64,000 nucleotides of DNA from Nymphaea colorata (GCF_008831285.2 NC_045139.1:26146412-26210411), one strand, 5' to 3'; shown: positions 35,470-47,532, counted from the stretch's first letter. The notes: generated by a model from the letters alone, not told the origin. Program-made: numbers and translations.

Positions 35470-36245
35470 TCTCTTTCTTTAAGATACCAAAAGATCTTTC
35501 AATGACTTTGCATAAAGAAGCACGTTGATGCTTAAGTAACTCTTTTACATTCTGTGGACTTCGTTTAAAATATTCTTTTAAATGATATCTCACACCTTCG
35601 AAAGAAGTAATAAGTCAATTCTTTAATAAAAAGTCAACATCAACAAGATAATGTTTACTTAAAACACAAAAAGAAGTGACATTGCTGAATTCATATTGAC
35701 AAAAATACTATAGTATATAGCTTTGAAATGATAATTACCTTCAAGAAATCTTATTTGTATTCTCTCATCTATGTATTTTTTATTATTCACGAATCAAAAG
35801 CAATTTATTCCCATCTAACTAATATATATGTAAATTTCATATAAAAATGACATGATACTAATACATTTTGAGTTGGCGAGTTTTCCTACCATGATATTTT
35901 GGTGCATCATTGGAGGAAAATTTAACACAAACATGTATTTGATCAATTGTACCAATACAATTCTGAAACACACATGAATATAAATGAATTGTTCAAAAGT
36001 TTACCACATATAACAACTTATTATTTTTTTTATTACATGAAAGTATGAATAGAATCTATTATAGAATAAAATTTTGTTTCGCAGAGTTTATCCATCAGAT
36101 TGTTGTATAAAATTTTCTTTTATTGAAATCATATATCTCAAAGCTCTATGGAAATGCCAAGATATTGACTTTGTGGGCTGATGAAACCAAAATTGAACTG
36201 AATGATGTTTATATACATGAAATAACATCATCAGAAAGAAGGTGA
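35470..36245 (-). pseudogene. PIF/Harbinger transposase (DDE_4 type), degenerate
   Basis: Three blocks occur in order on the minus strand. The N-terminal block is KSISWHFHRALRYMISIKEN (36240-36110), resembling SRHFxxVLxAI. The first catalytic region is NCIGTIDQIHVCVKFSSNDA (35965-35885), where family members read GAIDGTHI; the Asp is kept but GTH has become QIH. The C-terminal block is KYYLVDVDFLL, then GVRYHLKEYF and KVIERSFGILKK (35640-35470), carrying the second Asp and the catalytic Glu of IERxFG. Stops and AT-rich stretches (introns or decay) separate them. No inverted termini were found, so the element's limits are unknown. Confidence 0.8.
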
Positions 36246-36339
36246 CTTCTGATGCAAGACTGCTAGGAGTTGAGCTCCCTTCCCATCTCATTATCACAAA
36301 AATGAAAGGAACATCATACAATTAACAAGAGAAACATTC

Positions 36340-37600
36340 CCCATAGCCTATACTCAAGCTAGTGGAACCAGCAATGACAGGATAATCTCCCTACATCAAA
36401 ATTAGTACACCGATACTGATTTAGCAATTCAATCACATCCCTTGCTGGATTACAGTCACAGAAAATTATGATGTGTTGTACCACAACCGCATTCATTCCA
36501 CCCCAGCCCTTATATTGACACCTTCTCACAGATCCTCTCAGGCTTCTTCACCAAAATGGTGGTTCACCCACAAAGCAGATGACCTAAAAATCTTGCCAAT
36601 TCATATTCAAGATAAAACTAACAAAGTCGTCACCATCCCATTTTCCAAACCTTCTAATTCTAACCCTAGATGTAAGCTGATCACCTCTATGCGACTGCAC
36701 CACATAAGCTAGTTTTTAAATGCCTTGGCTATAGAAGCAAACTGACTGGATGATGACAGTCTCATGACAACATAATAGCCACGGGTCTGGTCGTATACAT
36801 GAATGCATCTATGCTATTACATCCTCTTTATAACGTGAGCACCAACTCACATGATACATAAAAGTCTTAGTGTCCTTCCAAATCCTTATACACATATTTC
36901 TTCCACAGGTCTGACCCTGATAATGAACTATAGCATTTCTTAATTTCCAAATGTTCAATAGCATAGTTGGGAATGACATTCTCCAACATTTCTTCATCCA
37001 GAGTGCTAGAAAACTGTGACTCCACCACCATTCCATCGTTCCTCTCATAGAATTCTTTAGGTTTAACGTTATATTAAACCTATCTGCCACTGATTTCTGC
37101 ACTGGATTTACTTGTTCACATTCCAGCAACAGATGATCAGCAATTTCTGTTTTTTTTTGTCCACACAACACACATCTATTCGCCATACTTATTCCAAAGT
37201 GTTGAAGCTTATCCAAGGTTAATATAGCCTACCATCCAATGCAAGAAAGAGAACCCACTTTGCCCTTTGTGCCAAGGCTGCTTCAGAGCTACCACTCTAA
37301 TAGCATTATATATCTCCTTCCTCTTCATCTCATGGGCTTCCATAATATCCCACTGAAGAGTATCATCCTCAATCCCTAAAAAGGTATGTCTAATTACATG
37401 CTCAATCCAAGAGGCCCTTTTAGCCAATTGCCTTCCTCGTCAACTTGAAGCCAGCATTTCAAAAACCTTATACTTGTAGATTTATACCAATTCATAATGG
37501 GATATTGGACCAAGAACTGAAGTATACCCCAGCCCCAATTTTCAGACCAGAATTTGACAAATTTTCCGGTCTCAGGTTTCCATGTCACCCTGTCTCATTT
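36340..37600 (-). pseudogene. LINE remnant: zf-RVT domain and C-terminus
   Basis: The minus strand gives WKPETGKFVKFWSENWGWG, then after frame changes LDKLQHFGISMANRCVLCGQ and EIADHLLLECEQV. This is the zinc-binding C-terminal module (zf-RVT) of plant non-LTR retrotransposons, with C-x2-C and H-x4/5-C preserved. Further down, IIIFCDCNPARDVIELLNQY may be an RNase H remnant (D in FCDC). The RT proper is absent, as in 5'-truncated or eroded LINEs, and the frame is broken. The reverse transcriptase would have copied RNA at a nicked chromosomal site. Confidence 0.75.
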
Positions 37601-38662
37601 CTTCCCATCCTCACATGAGACCTCTCCATGCCCAAGAATGTTTAGAACACCGCCTTACTGTCCAAACACTGTGGCTCCATAGGTATTTTGATTTGAAAAA
37701 TGTGGTCCAATTGAACTAGATCGATACACTTTGAGAAGTGAATAGAAAAAAGGCAACTTGCTCTTTTACTTTGCAGTGTATGATACTGCATAGTTCATCA
37801 TCACTTTGAAGAATACATGATTCCTTATGTGTGTTATGTTGTGGTATTATATATCATCTTTTAGGTTATATGTGATTTGATCTCTAGTATTTTTGTCTCA
37901 CTTCAAATGAAAACCAAATTGATTGGTGCACATGGTTTATCTATCATATCTTCAGTGAATGAAATAATAAGCAATGTAATCTGAAATTAGAGCTACAACT
38001 TGTTCTTGAGCTTTCATTGCTTCTTGAAATGCTATCCGTGTCATTAAAGCTCTCTTGTTGAGATGTCTTATGTTTTATAAAGCATTTAAAATAAAATTAT
38101 GCAATGAGCACTACCATTGATTGCAGTACAGTCTTCAGAACAGTTGCATAATAGTTGGTAATTGAAGCAAGTACAAGAAACTATATATATTAGCTACTTA
38201 TAGAGTACATACATATATCAGCTACTTATAGAATAAATACATAAAGATGAAAAAACAGACCAACTAAGAAGGCTTACAAATTCTTGAATTTCTTGTTTGC
38301 ACCTACAAAAGTGACAAGTATCTATCAGCCATGTAGAAAGAGTAAGAATTTGAATTTTGTTATTAAGGAGCAATATCTGCACATTTTCCAATATAAGGAG
38401 AATATAATTGGCTGTGTAATAATAAGTTTTTTGGTCTTTCATATTTTCTTTTTCTTGAATATGAAAACTGGTAGCTTGTGGATGTACTTAAAAAATACTT
38501 CAGAGAAATACCAAGTTGTATCCATGATTCTTTAGTGATAGCAGCAAATAAATTATATAAGATATCAAATAATTTGCAAGCCATCCAGGTGGATACTCAA
38601 GATAGCAAACCACATTGCCAACAATAGGCATGGAGGATAACAAATAGAACTGAACATAATTC
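37601..38662. other. Intergenic AT-rich DNA, no gene seen
   Basis: No domain, terminal repeat or RNA gene recognised. Frames on both strands near 38218-38584 overlap each other and are unsupported. Confidence 0.5.
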
Positions 38663-38665
38663 TAA

Positions 38666-40019
38666 GGGGCCATTTGGATGCACGTTGAAAACATCATTTT
38701 AGAATCAAAACAACATTTTGCTTCCAAAATTTTGTTCTTAGCACGTTTGGGTGAGCCCAAAACAATGTTTCATTAAAACAGCTTTTTTTGAAAACTTTGT
38801 TTTGCCTTGTGAATGAAAACCCACAGCCCCTTGGGTTTTCACTCAAAAATGATGTTTTTGTTGTTGTAGCTTTTCGTTGTTTGTTAGATGAAGTGGGTAG
38901 AAGATGTTGTGCCTGAAGATGGTGACCACATTGTTGACGATGGCAGTTCAGCTAGGTTTGACTATGTTTTAATCATCCATGATCCTAAAATCGACTTGTG
39001 AGGAAAATTTTGGCAAGAAGTTTAGGTGACTGCATCAACCCCTAAAGGAATGTATCAAATGAGGTCTACAAGCAACTGCAAACACATGAGGTGCTTCTTT
39101 TATAACATAGAAGAAATTGATTTCATATCATCCATCATATCATTTCTTTTGTTAGAAATCCGACTAAATGTCTCTTTGCAGGGCAGCAGTTGCTTATTAG
39201 AACAGATGGGCATCATTCTTTATTAGCCATCCAGAAGCTTTTTGGGGCATTATGATTTCCCTAATTTCTTTTGTAATTACACATCTTCATCCTATATTTT
39301 GTGCATTTTTCACTTTGCTGGTGTTTGAGTTTGTGAATTTGGGCATTGTCCACAATTGGTGGCAAGTATAATCATTTAGACATCTTTTTTATTTTCTTTT
39401 TGTTTCTTCCCTGTGTTTTCTATTGTATTTTTGTTGAGAGATTTACTGATCATCCACAATCGGTGATAAGTAGAATCAGTTTGACATCTCTATTTTCTTT
39501 CTATTTCTTCTCTCTTGTTTGTGTTTTCTGTTGTATTTTGGTTTAGATATTTACTGATGAATGACCTATGACTACGAGATCATCTTGAATGCATTTTTCA
39601 TTTCAAGTTTTTTGGGCTCTTTTCACTCAATAATCTGCAGCTCTTTATGACAATTGATGTTGTAAGTTTTAATTCTCTCTTATATGATGGGATAAGTGGC
39701 TTTCATGTTGGTTGTTTCTTGGTATATGATTTTTCTCTTATAGAAATATAAACACAAATACATAATGCATATCATGAAGCCATTTTCTTATTTAGAAATT
39801 ATAATTAACTACCATTCAGTTGAAATTAGTTTTTGAAGGCACCTTCTAATTGCATTTTTTGTCATCCAAACGAAAACCAAGTTTTAAAATGTCAAAACCT
39901 GGTTTTGTGGTAGTACCCCAACATGAAAACCAGGTTTTCAAAACTCAATAAAAAATTGGTTTCCACAATACTAAGTTTTCACAAAACCCATTTTTTCAGG
40001 GTGTCCTCCAAATGCTACC
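38666..40019. mobile_element. Tourist-like PIF/Harbinger element, 1354 bp, non-autonomous
   Basis: The left end GGGGCCATTTGGATGCAC and the inverted right end GGTAGCATTTGGAGGACACC share CATTTGGA.G at the same position. TAA flanks both sides (38663-38665 and 40020-40022), the Harbinger target. Subterminal text such as AAAACCAAGTTTT, AAAACCWGGTTTT and CAAAAYYWTTTT recurs near both ends in inverse orientation. The right terminus is nearly identical to that at 8560-8579. No transposase is encoded; a Harbinger transposase remnant lies 2.4 kb to the left but is itself dead. Confidence 0.7.
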
Positions 40020-40819
40020 TAACAAATTCAAAAAATGAACATAACCTACTCATCCTTTTCAAGTTCTATTGCCTTAGTTACCGAAATTGGGCTGGTTCCT
40101 TCACTCTGCTCCCCATATGTAATCAAGAGAATCCATCTTAAATATAAAGGCCGTCAAGTAAATGTTAACATCATATCCAATAATTAATAAAAACACTAAT
40201 CAAAATTGTTGTTGAAAAGGATGTCAAGTGAAATCACATGGATCCATATACAACCATCTTCTTTGTTCTAACCCTCCAACCCTCACATGTCTAAGTTAGT
40301 TGGACAGACAACATTGTTCAAGTCGTAGTGCTTGTGATCAGCTTGAGCTTGGTTTATTTATGAACCAACTTGAAGCTTGAAAATTGTGTTGGATAATCAA
40401 TGTCCAACACTACTTTGCTGTTTGTGAGTATTTCACACATAGAAACAAGGTTAATTTAGCCATCTTCGTGAAAGATTTGGGCATGTGTTTTTCTTTTATA
40501 ATTGCTGGTTTTCTATAAATTTTTCTTTTCTAAAATAGTAGTCCACCTCAACTGGTGCTATACATAACGATATGATAATTTTTAGTTATGAAGTACTAAT
40601 TGTGTTTGTGGGTATTTTATGTATCTATTCTAATCTTAAGCATCAGTGTCATTGACATCAACAACTTATTGAGAAGCAGCCAAAGACACCAATGTTCCTA
40701 TTACATGACCACAATGCACCACAATGCAAGACAATCAAGAGGGAAGAGAAGAACAGAAAGAATAAGAAGAGGATGGAATGAATAGACCAAACCCTATTTC
40801 GACCAGCAGGATTTAGCCA

Positions 40820-41335
40820 TCAATGCCTTCTAGTCATCCATGGCAGAAGAGAGTCAAAGATGGTTCAGATCTGGGCTTCCCGTGCTTCTTCAAATTGGCA
40901 TTAGAACAGACGTGGGAGACCCATTGCCTCCCTTGCACAAGGGATGTTGATGGGAACATCCCATGCACTAGAAGGGCACTGGTTCTCCAATGGGGACTAC
41001 CCGCACACTGAAAGGTCACTAAGTCTCCCATGGGGCCCTCGTTATGCATCATAAGTGGGATCATCTGCAATAGAGCCTCTGACCAAGCATCTTCCCATCA
41101 TCGATGGCATAAAAGAAACAGAGATGGCTCAGATAGGGGCCTCTCATGCTTCTCAAATTGGCATCAGTGAAGGGGTGGATGACCCACCACCTTTCCTACA
41201 CAATAGGGCTGCCCATGGGAGACTTCCATGAGCTGGAAGGGCACTAGTTTCCGATTGAGACCACCCATTGGGTTTCCTATGGGGTTTCAAGTGCTAGAAG
41301 TGGGGTCATCTGCAACAGAGCCTCCAACCATTAGA
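40820..41335. repeat. Tandem duplication, two units of about 263 bp
   Basis: Unit 1 (40820-41085) and unit 2 (41086-41335) share, in order, CATCNATGGCA, GATGGYTCAGAT, CTTCTYAAATTGGCAT, GGGAACATCCCATG/GGGAGACTTCCATG, AGAAGGGCACTRGTT and TCATCTGCAAYAGAGCCTC. Divergence is considerable. No function recognised. Confidence 0.75.
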
Positions 41336-41419
41336 GGCCTTATTGTAGACAACATGGCCTACCCTTATTGTGGTGTCCTCAAATTGACTGCCATTCACCA
41401 AATTTCCTATGTCCGACCA

Positions 41420-41422
<3 letters not shown>

Positions 41423-41475
<53 letters not shown>
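41423..41475. repeat. (GA)n microsatellite
   Basis: About 53 bases of perfect GA, directly 3' of the second unit of the tandem duplication. Confidence 0.95.
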
Positions 41476-41478
<3 letters not shown>

Positions 41479-43290
41479 CACCATACATACTATTGTATTG
41501 GAGGAGGAGGATTCTGTTTAGAAGCTTGGTGTTGCTGATGGCAAGTACTGTTTTGCTTAGAAGCTCTATGGTATGCGTGAGGATGAGTTGCTGCTGCTAT
41601 TTCTCAAATGATTCTTTCATGCAGACACAAATGTGATGAGGGAAGATGAGTAATTTTGAATAACACCATCTATTTCCTTTTGAATCTCTTCAAGTTTGGA
41701 TGCATTCCAAATAAACACAACTTTCCCGTCCCTTCTCCATCCTTTCCTCCCTATCCAAACAACCTTACTGTCATCCTTCCATTTGCCTTATCACTTTCCT
41801 TCCATCCAAATGACATCATCTATTAATTTTTCTTTCTTTTCATCTCGCTTTCCCCCTACCAAACAAGATGTTAGTTCTTTGGATTGGATCAATAGTGGCT
41901 GTGCAGGAAAATAGAGCACGGGTAGTTAGCGAAGTAGACAATGGAAGGTGGTCACATGGTTGGCAAATGAAGGCGAAGGATCGATCTTCCTACTTGGTAG
42001 GATGTGCTGGCCAAACGGTTGCTTTAGTGATACCTTTTGAGTGGTCGACAATATGCAATACAGGAACGGTATTACACAAGTAAGCCCTGGCGAAGGTGAT
42101 TGTTCAGCCTTTAGTAGGAGTACTTGTGTGGCCAGGAGGCATGCTGTCAAGTATACATGCACACCTATTGAATAAAATGGAGGACCCCACGGCAGTAGCA
42201 CCAAGGCTAGAACGACTTTGCTTGGGTTAAGCTGTGGGAGTTTCTAAATTGAAGAAGAGGATCAGACTTTGTGGAGAGCAAGAGGCCATGAGATTGGCAA
42301 GCTCAAAGGAGAAGAAGAGCACCACCATGGGCTGCCAAGGACTCAAAGCCTTCCATTTGTCAAGGAGAGCTCGGTCGAAAGGGTTAGCTTGGTGAGGGAT
42401 GTGATGCAATTTTGGATATGTGCTTTTAAATAAATAAACTTAGCTTCTTAAAATTGATTATTTTTTCATCATTGCAATACAAAGTGAAACTATATACAAA
42501 TAATATTTTATTGGCACCACAAGCAGTGGATATCAGGTTGAACTCAAAAATTATATTATTGAGAAGAGAAATAACAAATTAATGTAACTTTTATTGCTTA
42601 AGTAGAATCCCATAATGCTTAACGACTAAAAAGTTCAATGAATCCAAACTCAATAAAAATATCCTATCTAAACTTTAAGGCTAGCAACTCAAACATACAT
42701 GGTGTAATGCCTAATGTTTTTATTTTAGCAAGCTGTGGGCTGATCTGATCAAAGTCTAGACCCAACCCAAAGCCCTCCCCATAATGCCCATTTGAGCTGA
42801 GAAAGGAGTCCAATTGCTCAAAGGCTTCTCAGCATCTTTGGTGGAGCCGAAGAAGGTAGAAGAAGAGGAAGATGCAGAGAGGACATAAAATGAGGAAGAA
42901 GAATGGGGAGGCTGGGGCGGAAGAACATAGGAAAAGAAAAAGAGAGGAGGAAGAAGAACTATGAAAGAAGGAGAGACGGCAGAGGATGCAGGGAACAAAC
43001 AAGAGGCAGATGATAGAGGGAGAAGGAGGTGGCAAAAAAAAAAAAAGCAGAGGTTATCTCTCTCCTCCCCCTCAATCTCTTTCATTCTTTCTCTTGCTTT
43101 CTCCCATGTTCTCCCTCCCTCTCGTCTAAACTCTCTCCCAAACTTTCATTTTGCTTGTCGGCTCTCTTCCTTGCTCTCAATTTCTTCCCCCCGTTTGAAA
43201 TCTCTCCATCTCCCATATTCTCCTTCGTTCTCATTCTCTCTCTTGCTCATGCTCTCTCTCCCTCTTGCTCACTCTCGTTTACACCTCCAT

Positions 43291-43298
43291 ACTCTCTC

Positions 43299-43329
<31 letters not shown>
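43291..43329. repeat. (CT)n microsatellite
   Basis: CT run with one interruption, within a broad pyrimidine-rich zone (43050-43420). Confidence 0.9.
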
Positions 43330-44040
43330 GGCCCAGACCCTCTTCCAAACTTACACCCTCACTCATCCTCCACCACACACCTTCTTGATCCCTCTTTCTT
43401 TCATTTTCTCACTTCTATACTTTTTTGGTGATGTTTTCAGGATTAGCAGCTTGAGAAATACAATTTCTCCATTTTTCCAGCAAGAAAGAGAGTTGGGTAC
43501 GACAACAGTAGAACATTCTTGGTGATTTGTGCTTGGAGGGGCGCTTGGGTGGCCGTTGAGGATGGCTATAGTGGTTAAAGCTCCATAAGAGGGAGAGCAA
43601 CACGGCTTCCTTTAGCTTCAGTTCAGGGAATACAACAAAAAGATTTAAAGAATGGACAGAAAAATTAAACACATAAGGAACTAGAACATTGTGATGTTGC
43701 AAGTGAAATCTTTGACAAAAAAAGAAACCAACTCCACACAACAATCATGTTTTTTCTAAAAAAAATAATCAATCAAGCAAAATTGTCTCTTGAAACCAGT
43801 AGTCATTGTTAATATATGAAAAGAAAGGTCGTTTGAAGACCATGCATGCTAGAGATGTTTCAGGTGTCACCATTGACATGCTATGCTTCACTGAGACAAT
43901 AGCATTCAGGTGGCCAAGCAAGCTCATCTTGTCAGGGTTGATAAAAATGCACTTGTACAGTGGCTTGATTGCCCTCAAACAAGCTTTTGGATGAAAACCT
44001 TTAGTTATTCTTCCGCACACTTCAGGGTTGTCTTAGTAAC

Positions 44041-44415
44041 TATTAACAGAAGTAGTAAGGAGGATAAGGATGACAAATCAGCTGAAGAGAAAATTGACAA
44101 TCAGAAATTGGATAAACACGTCAGGCTGGTAACAGAAGATTGTGATCCTATGAAAAAGGAAGAAAATCAGAAGATAAGGAAATGCGACAATCTTGGGATC
44201 AAATAGAGATTTCATCTCATCTAGGCAAGAACGATATTGCCTATGATAATACGTAATTGCTTTTCCTATAAAAGAGACTCGATTCCAGCATTGTATCATT
44301 ATCTTCTTATCAATAAAACAAGTCTGAGTGCCTTTCGATCCTGGATGTAAGCTTAACCGAAGCCAAACCACGTTAATTCTTGTCTTCATCCTTCTCTCTT
44401 TTCTTGTTTTCTTTG
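44041..44415 (+). repeat. Copia-2 left LTR
   Basis: Collinear with 45882-46257. Shared text includes AAGGAGGATAARGATGACAA, GATTGTGATCCTATGAAAAA and TTCTTGTCTTCATCCTTCTC. It contains a probable TATA-like CTATAAAAGAGAC (about 44268) and AATAAAAC polyadenylation-type text. Confidence 0.85.
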
Positions 44416-45872
44416 CTATGGACGAAGAAATTAAAGCCTTAGAGAAAAATAAAACCTCGAGACTTGTACCCTATGATCCCAAGATGAATCTAGTTGGTTC
44501 GAAATGAGTATTTAAAACCAAACTCAAATCAGATGGGATGTTGGAAAAACTTAAAATTAGATTTGTTGCTCGAGGGTTCACTCAAAAAGAAGGAATTGAT
44601 TTTCCTAAAACATTTTCTTCTATAGTTCATCCTACTGCTATTAGAATTGTCCTTTCCATTGCTACAGTTAGACGGTGGGAAACTAGGCAGCTTGATATTA
44701 AGAATGCTTTCTTACATGGTGCTATTCATGAAGATGTATACATTCAACAGCCTTTTGGGTATGAAGATAAAACAAAACCAGACCATATTTCTAATTTGCA
44801 GTGAGATATTTATGGTCTAAAACAGGCATTGTGCACGTGGTATGCTAAATTAAGCAGTTTTCTTCTTGATTATGGTTTCTCTACTTTTATGGCTGATCCG
44901 TCTATGTTTGCGTTGCATTAAAAATCTAAAACTCTTGTGCTCCTTGTGTATGTTGATGACATGATCTTAACTGAAAATTATTCCATATTTTTGCAAAGTT
45001 TTGTTAATGACTTTCGCATAGAGTTTCCTGTTAAAGATCTTGGCAGGTTGAGTTATTTTTTAGGGGTGGAAGTGACTTCGACAGAACAAGGGATTCTCTT
45101 ATGTCAAACCAAGTACGATAAAGACATTCTTGAAAGAGAAAAGATGGAGGATTTCAAACCAAGTACCACACCAATGAGTCAACAAATACCTCAGACAATC
45201 CTACTCTCTACAAGCAGATAGTTGGTTCCTTGCAATATTTGACTCTAACGCGACCATACATCTCTTTTGCTATCAATTATGTTAGTCAATTTATGCATGA
45301 GCCATTTTAGATTCACTATCAAATGGTCAAAAGAATTCTAAGGTACATCAAAGGATCAATACATATGAGACTTAACATATTGATGCAAAATACTCTTGAT
45401 TTATATGCATTTTCAGTTTCAGACTGGGCAAGATGTTCTCAAACTAGGAGATCCACCATAGGATTTTATGTTTTTCTTGGAGCTAATTCTATATCTTGGA
45501 GTGCAAAGAAGCAACATAGTGTAGCTAGATCTAGTACCAAGGCTGAATATAGAGCCATGGCATCGATAGCAGTAGAACTTACATGGATGCAATTCTTAAT
45601 GAAGGACATTGGAATTAAGATGATCAAAGTTTCAATCTTATACTGTGATAATAAGAGCTCTCTTTATATGATGGCAAATCCAGTGTTTCATAACCGAAGC
45701 AAGCACATTCAAATTGATTTTCATTATTCAAGAGAAAGGGTAGCTCAAAAACAACTGGAGACTAAGTACATGTCAACCAAAAATCAAGTCATCGATCTTT
45801 TTACCAAAAGCTTACCAAAGCGTTCATCAATCTTCTCAAAAACAAACTCGGCCTCCAGCAGTGGCTCCGTTT
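44416..45872 (+). pseudogene. Copia-2 RT and RNase H, degenerate
   Basis: Begins AMDEEIKALEKNKTSRLVP, the usual start of the Copia RT domain. It continues with FVARGFTQKEGIDFPKTFS, RQLDIKNAFLHGAIHEDVYI, the catalytic YVDDMI box (near 44950) and DLGRLSYFLGVEV. After a frameshift near 45180 comes RNase H: DWARCSQTRRSTIGFYVFLG, SSTKAEYRAMA, YCDNKSSLYM and HIQIDFHYSRE. Stops replace a Trp (near 44507) and interrupt the LHRALYGLKQ-like and ALH regions. The enzyme would copy element RNA into DNA. Its decay is moderate compared with Copia-1. Confidence 0.9.
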
Positions 45873-45881
45873 GAGGGGGAA
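45873..45881 (+). other. Copia-2 polypurine tract
   Basis: GAGGGGGAA directly before the right LTR, the plus-strand priming site of Copia elements. Confidence 0.75.
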
Positions 45882-46257
45882 TGTTAACGGAATTAGCAAG
45901 GAGGATAAAGATGACAAATCAGCTAGAGAGAAAATTGACAATCAGAAATTGGATAAACACGTCAAGCTCGTAACGGAAGATTGTGATCCTATGAAAAAGG
46001 AAGAAAAATCAGAAGATAAGGAAAGGCGACAATCTTGGGATCAAATAGAGATGTCATCTAATCTAGGCAAGAATGATCTTGCCTATGATAATACGTAATT
46101 GTTTTCCCTATAAAAGGGACTCTACTTCAGCATTGTATCATTATCTTCTTATCAATAAAACAAGTTTGAGTGCCTTCCGATCGTGGATGTAGGCTTAACC
46201 AAAGCCGAAACACGTTAATTCTTGTCTTCATCCTTCTCTCTTCTCTTGTTTTCTTTA
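45882..46257 (+). repeat. Copia-2 right LTR, 376 bp
   Basis: Starts TGTTAACGGAATTAGC after the polypurine tract and ends TTTTCTTTA before the GTAAC target copy. Near the middle it has CTATAAAAGGGAC, a plausible TATA box, followed by the R region. Confidence 0.85.
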
Positions 46258-46262
46258 GTAAC

Positions 46263-46891
46263 TACATTGACAATAAAAAAGATTGCTTGTTTATATCCTT
46301 ATTTTGAACTGATAAATGAAATTCATACAACTCAATGGAGGGTGGCACTAGTAAATGAAACCCTCCACATTTCAAGTCATTTTGAAATTTGTGGGTGTGA
46401 AGTACAGTTACAAGTTACAAAAGAAGCTATGGAATTCAATAGGGATTCTATTCTTAAAAAGCTGGTCATCATTCAGCCTTAGGAATAAAGTATGCTATCA
46501 AAAGTAAATTCCTGCCTCATCATCCCATAGTAATTACTCTTAGCATTTCATGTTTGGCCTAACAAGTAGGAGGCTGAAATAACCAAGAGTGATTTCCAAA
46601 GTAACTGAAAGGGCTAGCTAAATAGACAGGGCATGCAACAAGTTAATCAAAATAAATTTAACCAAACTAGATGTTATTTATGAACAACAAATCTGCTACA
46701 GTTGGATTAGGTTTGATTTCAATAACCCATTATTGAGCCACCAAGCAGAAATAAAGTGTTCTATAAAGAATATGGACAAATCCATACATATGTTGCTTCC
46801 ATGGTTTCATAACAAAGTATTTTCAGATCCCACATACCAATGCTAAATAGCTACGGAGAACTACAAACCAAAAAACATGATATACTATGTT
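46263..46891. other. Intergenic, unassigned frame
   Basis: A plus-strand frame to about 46482 (residues such as HISSHFEICGCEVQLQVTKE) continues the sequence that Copia-2 interrupted. I do not recognise it. Nothing else seen. Confidence 0.4.
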
Positions 46892-46984
46892 TTGACTGTA
46901 ATCACCCCAAATTTTTTTCAAGCCCAAAATCTAATTCGTATATTCAAAACCCAAGTTCAAATCCAAATCAAACATTTCAGACCC

Positions 46985-47335
46985 ACTTGCCCCTCCTTTT
47001 GATAAAAAAACATCATTTTAGTGGGCGATTTTGGTCTTTTTGGTGGGCAAGACTCATTCGCCCTTTCTTTTTGACAAAAAAACCTCATTTTAAAGGGTGA
47101 TTTTGTTTTTTTTGGTGGGCAAGACTCATTTGACCTCCTTTTTGACAAAAAACCTTATTTTAGAAGGCTATTTTGGTCTTTTTGGTGGGCAAGACCTATT
47201 TGCCCATCCTTTTGACAAAAAACCTCATTTTGAGGGCGATTTTAGTCTTTTTGGATGGACAAGACCCATTTGCCCCTCCTTTTGACAAAAAACCTTCTTT
47301 TAAGGGGGCAATTTTAGTTTTTTTGGGTAGGCAAA
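46985..47335. repeat. About 60-bp tandem array in the U3 of solo LTR A
   Basis: About six units with the pattern CTTTTTGACAAAAAAC, CTYATTTTAGAGGG, GATTTTGGTCTTTTTGG, TGGGCAAGACYYATTTGCCC. It lies 200-550 bases upstream of the TATA box, as enhancer-type arrays often do. No coding sense is plausible: the Phe/Leu-rich frames are a by-product. Confidence 0.85.
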
Positions 47336-47371
47336 GACCCAACTCATTTATCTATATTATACATATATATG

Positions 47372-47415
<44 letters not shown>

Positions 47416-47532
47416 GAATGGCCAATCAAAACTAATTTCAAACCATTTCTTTTTCAAAATTATGTGAAATTCAGATGAAAATGAGATGAAATTAAAAAAA
47501 GTTCAAATTTTGGGTTTTGGCTCCAAAGTCCT

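Larger units (their letters stand above)
40023..44035. other. Intergenic with simple repeats, no certain gene
   Basis: Holds a 263-bp tandem duplication, a GA tract and a CT tract. The purine-rich to pyrimidine-rich transition at 42840-43420 yields long, low-complexity frames on both strands that I do not accept as genes. At 43769-44020 a minus-strand frame (PDKMSLLGHLNAIVSVKHSM) looks less random, but I cannot assign it to a family. Confidence 0.5.
44041..46257 (+). mobile_element. Copia-2: internally deleted Copia retrotransposon
   Basis: Two LTRs of about 375 bp surround a pol fragment, with an exact 5-bp duplication GTAAC outside (44036-44040 and 46258-46262). The left LTR starts TATTAACAG, a mutated form of the right LTR's TGTTAACGG. 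There is no PBS, gag, protease or integrase: the left LTR passes straight into RT coding sequence. The total is 2.2 kb against about 5 kb for a complete Copia. Confidence 0.9.

Noticed and set aside
42756-43431. Long frames in the 42.8-43.4 kb region on both strands
   Set aside because: Purine/pyrimidine-biased simple sequence opens several frames at once; no recognisable family.
43769-44020. Possible exon (SLLGHLNAIVSVKHSMSMVT) interrupted by Copia-2, with a second piece at 46263-46482
   Set aside because: Composition looks less random, but I recognise no family, and the two pieces are read on opposite strands, so they cannot form one gene.
46985-47335. Regular about 60-bp repeats resembling a CRISPR array
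   Set aside because: The units are contiguous tandem repeats without unique spacers, they lie inside a plant LTR, and the genome is eukaryotic.
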